Positions 7,908-14,114 of a stretch of DNA of 23,671 bases are shown one piece after another. The notes under the pieces are model-generated. The model had not been told where the DNA came from, ran no database searches, and was given only the letters and a program-made list of their open reading frames with translations. The first letter of the stretch is position 1. Every line of letters begins with the position of its first letter. The translations under genes and the position numbers were made by a program. The stretch covers positions 1 through 23,671 of the forward strand of contig JAVBNH010000039.1 of NCBI GenBank assembly GCA_031551635.1, given 5' to 3'. The DNA comes from JAVBNH01 sp031551635 (GTDB lineage Bacteria; Bacillota; Clostridia; Oscillospirales; Acutalibacteraceae).

Positions 7908-8711
7908 ATGGTTAATAATGAGAAACCGATGCGTGTCGTGCTAATTGAGGATGACGTTTCCGCCTGCAAGGCGTTTATGGATTGCGCAAAGTGCAGAACG
8001 GATATTAATTTTGTCGGCATGACCGGACGCAGTGACGAAGGGCTTGAATATGTAAAGACCAAGTTGCCGGAAGCAGTTATTTTGGATATGGAATTGAATT
8101 GGGGCGAAGGCTCAGGTCTCGAATTTTTGGAGAAATTTCAAAAGACGGATTTGAGCATACGCCCCATAATTGTCATTACAACACGAAATCGCTCTGAGAT
8201 TGTGCAGGAACGCCTGCACGAATATGGTGTTGAATGGGTGTTTTCCAAAAAACAACAGGGATACAGCCCCGAAATGGTTATAAATCATTTGCTGATGCTC
8301 AGACCGTATTTATATACTGCTCACGGCTCCAATACCACGCTGCAAACATTGGAAACACCGCTGGAACTGAAAAACCGCATACTGCAAAGAATCGAAAGCG
8401 AATTAAACGCCTTCGGCATTTCTGTTAGGCTAAAGGGGCGAAAACTCGCCGAGGAAGCAATATATCTTCTTTTGAGCAAGAATAGTAAGGATACCGATAC
8501 TGTGTTCCAGGATCTCAGTAAAACACATAAAACCCACTATAATAATATTATAAGGAATATTCAGACAGCCATTAATGATGCTTGGAGTAATCATGACGAT
8601 ATCGAGGAATTGCTGAAGGTATATACTGCCCCTGTCAGGAAAGATATTGGTTCGCCGACCCCCACCGAATTCATTCATTTTTACGCTGAAAAAATTCGCC
8701 GCAGTATGTAA
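7908..8711 (+). CDS. Spo0A-like response regulator (receiver + Spo0A-type DNA-binding domain)
   Basis: Residues 8-130 form a receiver domain: acidic pocket EDD (14-16), phospho-acceptor Asp60 in AVILDMELN, Thr91/92 in IVITTRN, and Lys in FSKKQQ. Residues about 152-265 resemble the Spo0A effector domain: helix pair GISVRLKGRKLAEEAIYLLL, recognition region THKTHYNNIIRNIQTAINDA, W in the following turn, and the family-typical end PTPTEFIHFYAEKIR (compare PTNSEFIAMVADKLR of Spo0A). It is therefore expected to bind TGTCGAA-type 0A boxes when phosphorylated. Such boxes lie 130 bp downstream. The start is ATG 7908 (AAGGA 12 nt upstream); ATG 7896 and ATG 7929 are alternatives. The frame continues upstream only through the terminator, from a TTG. 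It is probably a Spo0A paralog rather than Spo0A itself, given the divergent receiver and the neighbouring kinase. Confidence 0.87.
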   Translation: MVNNEKPMRVVLIEDDVSACKAFMDCAKCRTDINFVGMTGRSDEGLEYVKTKLPEAVILDMELNWGEGSGLEFLEKFQKTDLSIRPIIVITTRNRSEIVQERLHEYGVEWVFSKKQQGYSPEMVINHLLMLRPYLYTAHGSNTTLQTLETPLELKNRILQRIESELNAFGISVRLKGRKLAEEAIYLLLSKNSKDTDTVFQDLSKTHKTHYNNIIRNIQTAINDAWSNHDDIEELLKVYTAPVRKDIGSPTPTEFIHFYAEKIRRSM

Positions 8712-8716
8712 ATATA

Positions 8717-8753
8717 GGGATTAGGGATTAGGGATTAGGGATTAGGAATTAGG
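8717..8753. repeat. Heptamer tandem array (GGGATTA)
   Basis: Four perfect GGGATTA units (8717-8744) are followed by one variant, GGAATTA (8745-8751), and a final GG. The array begins 6 bp after the Spo0A-like stop codon. It looks like the telomere-like or STRR-type short heptamer arrays known from some bacterial intergenic regions. A second family of 7-bp-period arrays is present at 22133-22312. Confidence 0.85.
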
Positions 8754-8805
8754 CTTTTAGGTTAGTTAGTACCGTTTAAAAAGAAAAATGCCCTTGTTAT
8801 AAATC

Positions 8806-8889
8806 TGTCGAGATAGAAATGAAACTATTGGTTTCACTTTCGACATCATTCGACAACTATCAACATCATCTCCCCGCCACATGGATAAT
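8806..8889 (+). promoter_or_regulatory. Spo0A-box array and promoter of the 12-codon ORF
   Basis: TTCGACA, the reverse complement of the 0A-box consensus TGTCGAA, occurs at 8839-8845 and 8849-8855. A third, degenerate copy (ATCAACA) lies at 8859-8865, so the three are spaced exactly 10 bp, one helical turn, apart. A near-match in the other orientation, TGTCGAG, is at 8806-8812, and a small TGAAAC/GTTTCA hairpin lies at 8820-8836. A possible -10, GATAAT (8884-8889), is placed so that the third box covers the -35 position (8861-8866, 17-bp spacer), the layout of Spo0A-activated promoters that lack a good -35. Confidence 0.65.
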
Positions 8890-8903
8890 TTTTGTCCATG
8901 TGG
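8877..8903 (+). promoter_or_regulatory. 9-bp perfect hairpin before the peptide ORF
   Basis: CCACATGGA (8877-8885) and TCCATGTGG (8895-8903) pair perfectly around a 9-base loop. TAC and then six T residues follow (8907-8912), so in RNA it would resemble a terminator. If transcription starts upstream of it, it would attenuate the peptide message. If the -10 is GATAAT at 8884-8889, the palindrome overlaps the promoter and is better seen as an operator. Confidence 0.5.
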
Positions 8904-8907
8904 TACT

Positions 8908-8944
8908 TTTTTGTCATATCGCAAAAGCGTTGAAATGACAAAAA
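8908..8944 (+). promoter_or_regulatory. 10-bp inverted repeat in the peptide leader
   Basis: TTTTTGTCAT (8908-8917) and ATGACAAAAA (8935-8944) are perfect arms around a 17-nt loop that contains a nested CGC/GCG mini-stem (8920-8922/8927-8929). The right arm ends exactly where the AGGGGG ribosome binding site (8944-8949) begins. Folding of the leader could therefore affect translation of the 12-codon ORF. Confidence 0.5.
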
Positions 8945-8958
8945 GGGGGACATGGATT

Positions 8959-8997
8959 ATGTGGGATTGGATTCGCCGTATTCTTGGCATGGGTTAA
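8959..8997 (+). CDS. 12-residue peptide ORF (MWDWIRRILGMG), candidate signal or micro-peptide
   Basis: ATG TGG GAT TGG ATT CGC encodes the start of MWDWIRRILGMG, ending at TAA 8995. The ribosome binding site AGGGGG (8944-8949) lies 9 nt before this ATG. The other ATG (8952) is only 2 nt away from it and opens a 57-codon frame that runs through the terminator. The peptide is amphipathic: W2, W4, I5, I8 and L9 are hydrophobic, against D3, R6 and R7. It lacks a signal peptide, like phenol-soluble-modulin-type peptides, which act in formylated, unprocessed form. It sits between a Spo0A-like regulator with 0A boxes and a membrane GHKL kinase, and an intrinsic terminator follows 20 nt after the stop. 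It could be a secreted cue sensed by the kinase, a membrane-active peptide, or a leader peptide. Its function is inferred only from context. Confidence 0.5.
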   Translation: MWDWIRRILGMG

Positions 8998-9016
8998 TAA
9001 AAAAAGAAATAAAAAA

Positions 9017-9043
9017 AGGTCGGTTGCAGTACCGGCCTCTTTT
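9017..9043 (+). terminator. Intrinsic terminator after the 12-codon ORF
   Basis: AGGTCGG (9017-9023) pairs with CCGGCCT (9032-9038), with one G-T pair, around an 8-base loop. A pyrimidine/T-rich tail (CTTTTCTT) follows. It would give the peptide ORF its own transcript of roughly 150 nt, separate from the kinase. Confidence 0.7.
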
Positions 9044-9044
9044 C

Positions 9045-9073
9045 TTGTGTTTCTACTACTTTTATGGTAAAAT
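9045..9073 (+). promoter_or_regulatory. Promoter of the GHKL kinase
   Basis: TTGTGT (9045-9050), a 17-bp spacer and TAAAAT (9068-9073), with TG one base before the -10 (extended -10). It lies between the terminator and the GGAGGG ribosome binding site at 9089-9094. Confidence 0.5.
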
Positions 9074-9142
9074 ATTCACAGCAGTATTGGAGGGATTTTT
9101 ATTAATGCTTTTTTTATTCACTTAATAATCATTCTAGGCATA

Positions 9143-10600
9143 ATGATTTCATCCTTATATATTTTTATGAAATCCATTCGGTTTACCGCAAGTAAATTTC
9201 AAAAGTTTCTAGCTTTATTTTGGTGTTTTGCTTGGTCTGTTTTCTATGCTCTTACTGTTTCTTCGATACCTTTTTTATTATTCCGTGTGATTCTTTGCAC
9301 GGCTAACATCATTTTTGCTTTTTTATTAATACAGCGAGGTTTTGGAGAACAGCAAAAACTAAAGAAAAAACAAATATTTGAAATTACTGTTTCGGCGTAT
9401 TTGTTCGCTTTCGGAATCAGCTATATTTTGAATTATATCGCAGGTCTTTTAGTTTCTGTACCATATGCGCTTTTTATGCAAAATGATATTGTTGCGGGAA
9501 ATCCAATTAACTATAATCAACCTATTTATCTTTTATTACGTTTTCTTACACTTATTTTACAGCTGACATTAGCATTTTTGATTTTTCGGGTCAGACGTCT
9601 TAGAAAAGGATTTCCGTTTATCTTCAGCAGATTCACTATAGTCGCGGCTTTGCTTTTTTCCGGGATTATTCTGATTATTGTGTCATGGGTTAATCTTCTT
9701 TCCAAATCGGAAAATATTTATCGCGGATATAACATGGATATCGCAGGTCTTATCATTGCCGGAGTCGGTATTTATATTTTGATTAGAAGATTGATGAAAA
9801 TTTATCAGTTGAAGAGAGTCAGACAAAATTCGGATGATCACTATGAAAGGTTATGGATTGAGGAAAAAGAAAAAAATGAGCGGCTGTGTGAGGCAAGCAA
9901 TGCCATGCACACAGCGCTGCATAAATTTACCAGCAGGATAGATGCAATGGAAGCCGCGCTTGAAAATGGTGTTGTATCAGCGGTTGATATTCAAAATCTG
10001 CAGAAAGACTGGCAAAATGAGCTGTCTGCGATTAAAGGCATTAAACCGCTGAAATCGACGAATATAACGGCGCTTGACAATTTGTTTGCATATTTCGCGA
10101 AACAGTTTATGAAGAGAGAAATTTGCTTTAACCTTGTAATAAACGGCAGCATCATTTATATGACAGAAAACATTATTGACCGGGGCAGGCTGGAAACCTT
10201 AATCGCAGACCACCTGAAAGACGCTCAAATAGCGGTTGATTCAAGCCCTAACCCATATCGCGGCATTATGGCTGTGCTTGGGCTTTCCGGGGAGCACTAC
10301 GAATTTACCGTTTTTGACAGCGGCATTCCGTTTGAGGTTGACACCTTGGAGCGGCTCGGGACTCAGCGAGTGACCACTCACGAGAACGAAGGCGGCAGCG
10401 GGATAGGGTTTATGACAACCTTTGAAACAATGAATGAATGCAAAGCAAGCTTGATAATCAGCGAAAAAGAGCCGAATACAGCAGATTACACCAAATCTGT
10501 CACAATACGCTTCGACGGCAAAAAGCAATATATTATTGAAACCTACCGCCCTGACGAATTTACTTCAAGCGACAGATATATTATTATCAACTCAGACTAA
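9143..10600 (+). CDS. Multi-span membrane sensor kinase with GHKL ATPase domain
   Basis: This is an AgrC-like sensor architecture: about six hydrophobic spans in residues 20-215, then a cytoplasmic coiled helix with a candidate phospho-His (ALHKFTSRIDAMEAAL, about residue 259) and a C-terminal GHKL ATPase domain (G1 FDSGIPF near 390; G2 GGSGIGF near 416, within RVTTHENEGGSGIGFMTTFE). The usual N-box Asn is replaced (ADHLKDAQ). It is the probable partner of the Spo0A-like regulator, and possibly the receptor of the 12-residue peptide. The start is unusual. ATG 9143 lacks a good ribosome binding site, yet the frame stays open and encodes a hydrophobic helix upstream (INAFFIHLIIILGIM) from ATT 9101, 6 nt after GGAGGG. 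The nearby ATG 9105 is out of frame by one base at a T7 tract. Confidence 0.85.
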   Translation: MISSLYIFMKSIRFTASKFQKFLALFWCFAWSVFYALTVSSIPFLLFRVILCTANIIFAFLLIQRGFGEQQKLKKKQIFEITVSAYLFAFGISYILNYIAGLLVSVPYALFMQNDIVAGNPINYNQPIYLLLRFLTLILQLTLAFLIFRVRRLRKGFPFIFSRFTIVAALLFSGIILIIVSWVNLLSKSENIYRGYNMDIAGLIIAGVGIYILIRRLMKIYQLKRVRQNSDDHYERLWIEEKEKNERLCEASNAMHTALHKFTSRIDAMEAALENGVVSAVDIQNLQKDWQNELSAIKGIKPLKSTNITALDNLFAYFAKQFMKREICFNLVINGSIIYMTENIIDRGRLETLIADHLKDAQIAVDSSPNPYRGIMAVLGLSGEHYEFTVFDSGIPFEVDTLERLGTQRVTTHENEGGSGIGFMTTFETMNECKASLIISEKEPNTADYTKSVTIRFDGKKQYIIETYRPDEFTSSDRYIIINSD

Positions 10601-10630
10601 CATGGGCTTGGCAAGCCAAACCCATGTTAG
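10597..10630. terminator. Long hairpin between convergent genes
   Basis: CTAACATGGGCTTGGC (10597-10612) and GCCAAACCCATGTTAG (10615-10630) pair over 15 of 16 positions with a 2-base loop. The hairpin includes the TAA stop of the kinase on one side and the stop codon of the convergent phosphotransferase gene on the other. No T-run follows on either strand, but the position suggests a shared bidirectional terminator. The core TTGGC-NN-GCCAA recurs in the hairpin at 20405-20428. Confidence 0.65.
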
Positions 10631-11577
10631 ATAGTATCAGCGTATTTTACCCTTTCTATTATAAATCCGCTGAAGTAATCTTCTATGTCTTTTCTGATGC
10701 CGTGCACCGTAAAATCCTCGAGAAATTCGCAGAGATAGAGGAAAAACATGTGATAACAGTAAAATGCAAGCCGCTCGAGGCTCAGCTTATAATTGATATT
10801 GTTTTGCTTAAGTGTATCGTTGAAAAGCTTCCTAGCCCAATCTCGGCAGCACATGACCCAAGCGTCACGCTCGAGCGGTGCATACATAACCTCGTCCCAG
10901 TCAACTATGTAATTATGCTCACCGCTCACAAAAAAATTACCTCCCGCGTCGCCGTGAGTGAGGTAAAAATTTGATAAATCATCCTTGCAAAGTTCCGAGA
11001 AATAGATCAGCCGTGCGGAGCAATGCCGCAGAATTTCGCCCTGTCTTTCCAATAGCTCAAGAACTTCAGCATTAGCTTTGTTTTGCTCAACTGATTTTAG
11101 CTCATGCCATTTTTCGAAGAAGCGCTCAGCCATCAAAGATGAAAAATCTTGCGTCGGGATATTTAAACCCGGTCTTGTCAGGGAATAAACCCGGCAAAGC
11201 ATCTCGTATTCAGGCATTTTTGTTTCGTCAGTCTCGACATTTTCGCCCTCAAGCCACTCGAAAACAGCCAATACCGCACCCTCAAAGCTGGCGTAAAGCC
11301 CGCCATTCTTTGTTTTGATTACCTTACTGATAAAATCAATCCCGCAGCCGCACAGATAATCAACTGCTGACAGGCTGTTTTTAAATTTTTCCTTATGCCG
11401 CGGAAAATAGTCCAGCTTGAGAAAATAGCTGTTTTCCGCGGCATTAATGCGCCATGTTTCACCGTAATAACCGCGCACTGCAGGAGCGATTGATTTCACG
11501 GTAATCGAATATTTATCTTTAACAAAATCCGAGAGACGGCGAATATACTCGCCGTCCCGCTCGATGTGATTCAGCAT
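10627..11577 (-). CDS. APH-like phosphotransferase (protein-kinase-like fold)
   Basis: This is a 316-residue member of the aminoglycoside phosphotransferase/choline-kinase-like family. Visible motifs are the phosphate-binding Lys in YFLKLD (K54), the catalytic loop LTHGDAGGNFF (H208, D210, N214) and the metal-binding IVDWDEV (D226). GGAGGG lies 6 nt before ATG 11577. It is the last gene of a three-gene operon, 25 bp after the HipA-like kinase gene. The substrate is unknown. Relatives include spectinomycin and macrolide kinases, but also many housekeeping small-molecule kinases, so a resistance role should not be assumed. The stop codon lies inside the convergent-gene hairpin. Confidence 0.85.
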   Translation of the reverse strand: MLNHIERDGEYIRRLSDFVKDKYSITVKSIAPAVRGYYGETWRINAAENSYFLKLDYFPRHKEKFKNSLSAVDYLCGCGIDFISKVIKTKNGGLYASFEGAVLAVFEWLEGENVETDETKMPEYEMLCRVYSLTRPGLNIPTQDFSSLMAERFFEKWHELKSVEQNKANAEVLELLERQGEILRHCSARLIYFSELCKDDLSNFYLTHGDAGGNFFVSGEHNYIVDWDEVMYAPLERDAWVMCCRDWARKLFNDTLKQNNINYKLSLERLAFYCYHMFFLYLCEFLEDFTVHGIRKDIEDYFSGFIIERVKYADTI

Positions 11578-11602
11578 TACAAGCCCTCCGCGTATCGGGA
11601 TG

Positions 11603-12493
11603 CTACATTATATTTTTTCTGTATGCAGGCAGTAAAATTTTTTCATATCGGGAGAAGATGTATTTTTTATAAAACATCCTTTGCAAATCGGAGATGTAAA
11701 ATATATCATCAATAAAAGCATTAATTTTTTCGATATTAATCAAAGGTATAATTTTTAAGATTGCTTTTTTGCAGTCGGGATTTTTTATGTTCAATAAAAA
11801 GTCATAATAATTAATTTTACGCCCGTCAAGCTTGATTGCTGAGGTGGGAAACTGATAAATTCTTGCGTTCAACTCGTCCTCGCTGCCGAGCAAGTTTTTA
11901 ATTGTAGCTTCGTCAGCCTGCGGCAAGAGACAGCTTCCGCAATCGTAAATCGGCGCTATTTCAGCTTTTTCAGTTTTACTGTCATAAATAAAGCCCCAGT
12001 TGCCGTTGTGGCGGTCAAAATTTCCAAGAAAAGCATCTATTATAAAGACATCCCAAAAGTGCTCCATTAATTCAGAAGGTGACACATACATTTGCTTTTC
12101 GATTGTTTCCATTATATCTTCAAGCTCAGTTCCGCTGCCTTCATGCTCTGAGTCGATTATTGTATTTTTTATTGAACAGAAATCGAAAAGAAGCCTATGC
12201 TGCGAGGTAAAATCCTTGCAGGCGCAAACAATTTTTGTTTTACTTCCAATATTATAAGTGCCCAGCAAGGTTTCCTGCGCGAGAACTGAAAGCATATTAA
12301 AAATACTGCTGGCGATATGCTCGCATATGCAGCTGTTTGCATATGAAAGCTCGGTTTTTTTATTGGAAGCAGAGGGAGGAAATTTCAACATATAAATGCT
12401 GCCGTTATATTCAACGGCAATTTTTTTTCCGTTTACGCCGTTGTATGCTTTTCCCAATATGCGTTTACAGAAAGTAAAATCGATTTCCTTCAA
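11603..12493 (-). CDS. HipA-like Ser/Thr kinase-fold protein
   Basis: This 296-residue protein has the HipA C-terminal kinase signature: a Lys in YMLKFPP (K37) for ATP contact, the catalytic loop DAFLGNFDRHNGNWGF (D160, N165) and a metal-binding IYDCGS (D184). It lacks the HipA N-terminal subdomain and is shorter than HipA (about 440 residues), like the CtkA/HipA-domain proteins that occur without HipB. The start codon overlaps the stop of the upstream 107-residue gene by 4 nt (ATGA-type overlap), implying coupled translation. The role in this operon is unknown: possibly a toxin, or a phosphosignalling kinase acting on a partner encoded beside it. No HipB-type helix-turn-helix antitoxin lies next to it. 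Confidence 0.82.
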   Translation of the reverse strand: MKEIDFTFCKRILGKAYNGVNGKKIAVEYNGSIYMLKFPPSASNKKTELSYANSCICEHIASSIFNMLSVLAQETLLGTYNIGSKTKIVCACKDFTSQHRLLFDFCSIKNTIIDSEHEGSGTELEDIMETIEKQMYVSPSELMEHFWDVFIIDAFLGNFDRHNGNWGFIYDSKTEKAEIAPIYDCGSCLLPQADEATIKNLLGSEDELNARIYQFPTSAIKLDGRKINYYDFLLNIKNPDCKKAILKIIPLINIEKINAFIDDIFYISDLQRMFYKKYIFSRYEKILLPAYRKNIM

Positions 12494-12813
12494 TTTCCGT
12501 CACCCCACAAATACTTCTTTCTCAGGTAGTCGGCATGCTCCGGCGTAATAGCACCGTCGCTTATTTCCGCCGCGTTTATGCTGCCGTATAATTCTCCCCA
12601 AAGGCAGTCAAACAGATTTGAGCCGTTTAACAGCGCGTTTTTATACGCATCCAAATCGTTTTGCAAATAACCGGGAAGCCCGTACTCATACGAGCGTTCG
12701 CGCTCAGATTCACGCATGTCGCCGTCGCCTGACATTTTCCGCATTGCGGTACAAAAAATCGCATAAAGAGCAGTGAAACTATAAGCTTTATGCCAAGTAC
12801 CGCTGCCTTTCAT
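12490..12813 (-). CDS. Small conserved-looking protein preceding the HipA-like kinase
   Basis: This 107-residue soluble protein is rich in Tyr, Glu and Asp. Its C-terminal half (LFDCLWGELYGSINAAEISD, then GAITPEHADYLRKKYL) resembles a pattern I recall from small genes that travel with HipA-like kinases in gut Clostridia. The biochemical role is not known to me. It could be the kinase's partner, substrate or antidote. The stop overlaps the kinase start by 4 nt. ATG 12813 lies about 27 nt after the transcription start predicted from the perfect promoter upstream, with no clear ribosome binding site. Internal ATGs (12744, 12735) have none either. Confidence 0.72.
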   Translation of the reverse strand: MKGSGTWHKAYSFTALYAIFCTAMRKMSGDGDMRESERERSYEYGLPGYLQNDLDAYKNALLNGSNLFDCLWGELYGSINAAEISDGAITPEHADYLRKKYLWGDGN

Positions 12814-12846
12814 ATTATTTCAATAAACTAATCAAGTCATACTGCC

Positions 12847-12875
12847 ATTATACAGCTATAATAACTCAATGTCAA
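12847..12875 (-). promoter_or_regulatory. Perfect sigma-A promoter of the HipA-like/APH operon
   Basis: On the minus strand, TTGACA (12875-12870), a 17-bp spacer and TATAAT (12852-12847) match the consensus exactly in both hexamers and spacing. It drives the 107-residue gene, the HipA-like kinase and the phosphotransferase. The remaining intergenic bases up to 12954 show nothing else. Confidence 0.85.
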
Positions 12876-12954
12876 ATATGCAACCTGCCTTGAATAGTTT
12901 GTTCTGGCATTATTTCACTCTCCAGTAAGGTCAATATCATATTTTTTACTATTG

Positions 12955-13143
12955 TTAAAAAAACACGCCGTCGGTTAATCGTATATGCAAAAAACAGGTG
13001 TTCGGGTCATTTTCATTAAGCCTCTCTACAATTTTTTCAAAATCTCTTTGCTGCGCTTCTTCACTTTTTTCAGAATAGTCTTGCAGCCACAAGCGGAAAT
13101 CCTCGCGAGAAGCGAAGGTTAATTCAGGGACATCAGCTCTCAT
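12955..13143 (-). pseudogene. Truncated YdeI/OmpD-type remnant (62 codons)
   Basis: The first 28 residues (MRADVPELTFASREDFRLWL, then QDYSEKSE) match the typical beginning of YdeI/OmpD-associated family proteins, which normally continue with G.WL.FGK and run 150-200 residues. Here the sequence switches to unrelated Glu/Arg-rich sequence (EAQQRDFEKIVERLNEND) and stops at 62 codons. A weak AGG ribosome binding site lies 8 nt before the ATG. It is most likely a gene broken by deletion or rearrangement; a genuine small protein cannot be excluded. Confidence 0.55.
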
Positions 13144-13182
13144 TATTTAACCTGCTTTCTTCAATACATTTTTGTCGGCATA

Positions 13183-14079
13183 TTATTTCCGGCACCTCCA
13201 GCATTTGACAAACGCGGAGGCTATTTCAGGATTCTCCATAAAAATCTGTTTCAGGTTTTCTTTGGTTACTTCAAAAACAAACCGGCAAATCTCAGGATTC
13301 GCAAGTCTTTGCCTTAAAGCTCCCTCGAAGCTGGGATTTTTTGTTCTGGCATGTACAATCAAGCCTAAATCAATATTCCTCAGTGTGCTTATGTGTTCAC
13401 ATGAAAATTGTTTGTAAGCCCGCAGTTCATGTTTTAGCGCCTTTATAAAGCCGTCCGCGTGTACGCCGTTTTTAACTGTTTTTTGATTATTTACGTAAGT
13501 TAAAATACCCGGAGAATGTGATGAGTTCGCACAGCTGAAAGCAACATCTACCGACATATCGCCGTCTGCCGCATAAAAGCCGATGGGCATATAAGTGTTA
13601 TATGTGCAAAAGCCTGCTTTTGCGTGCAAATAGTTATAGAAATCTATCAAGCCATTTTCATAATTAAAGCTGTAACCGTTATATGTTATGCGTAAATCCT
13701 TATTCAGAAACGCAAGCTCCCTGAGCTTGTCAAATAAGGCGTCATTATTCAGCATGGTAGTTTTGAAAATTGTCTTGTCGAACCTTAAGCTGATTTGCTT
13801 ATCCTTATAAATGAATGATTCGCAGACTGCTCTGACTACTTCAATGTCTAAGCTTTGCTCGAGAGGCTTCCCGTCATGCCGGACAGTTATATCAGCGCCG
13901 CTTAGTGTTACACAGAGCTCAGATATATCGCCTTCAAGGCAATGAAGTAGCAGGAATAAAAGGGCGGAGTGCAGACCGTCAAGCGAGACAGAACCGAAAT
14001 ACATCTTATACCAATCTTCATTAAAATAGTTGATATCTATCGTGACTTCATCCGAATGCTCTTTTGCATTCGGCGTCAC
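13183..14079 (-). CDS. GyrB-like protein with degenerate ATPase motifs
   Basis: This 298-residue protein can be aligned by eye with the N-terminal ATPase/transducer half of DNA gyrase B. KMYFGSVSLDGLH matches GMYIGSTSERGLH. ITYNGYSFNYENGLIDFYNY matches the strand before the transducer domain. ILTYVNNQKTVKNGVHADGF (residues 192-211) matches YSFVNNINTREGGTHVSGF, and KNPSFEGALRQRLANPE matches DPKFEGQTKTKLGN. The N-box (EIVDNSIDEA in GyrB) has become FLLLHCLEG, the DNGRGIP motif has become RHDGKPL, and the GGKF/G-rich lid is missing. ATP binding is therefore unlikely, and there is no TOPRIM part. GTG 14079 is the likely start. It could be a gyrase decoy or regulator, or a recently degenerating paralog. 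The frame is intact, which favours a maintained gene. Confidence 0.72.
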   Translation of the reverse strand: MTPNAKEHSDEVTIDINYFNEDWYKMYFGSVSLDGLHSALLFLLLHCLEGDISELCVTLSGADITVRHDGKPLEQSLDIEVVRAVCESFIYKDKQISLRFDKTIFKTTMLNNDALFDKLRELAFLNKDLRITYNGYSFNYENGLIDFYNYLHAKAGFCTYNTYMPIGFYAADGDMSVDVAFSCANSSHSPGILTYVNNQKTVKNGVHADGFIKALKHELRAYKQFSCEHISTLRNIDLGLIVHARTKNPSFEGALRQRLANPEICRFVFEVTKENLKQIFMENPEIASAFVKCWRCRK

Positions 14080-14092
14080 TCTGATATCGCCT

Positions 14093-14114
14093 TTTTAATG
14101 GGAGATTGGTATTA
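14093..14114 (-). repeat. 22-bp dispersed repeat, copy 1
   Basis: This is the exact reverse complement of the 22-bp sequence at 23323-23344 (minus-strand reading begins TAATACCAATCTCCCATT). In both places it sits 13-27 bp before the next gene's start codon in the same relative orientation, here before the GyrB-like gene. The rest of 14115-14203 shows no further structure. Confidence 0.8.

Noticed and set aside
8952..9125. 57-codon frame from ATG 8952 (MDYVGLDSPYSW...)
   Set aside because: Only 2 nt from the AGGGGG site, and it reads through the intrinsic terminator and the kinase promoter; the 12-codon frame from 8959 has better spacing.
12000..12257. Plus-strand frame inside the HipA-like gene, and similar opposite-strand frames elsewhere
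   Set aside because: Antisense shadows of clearly recognised coding regions, without ribosome binding sites.
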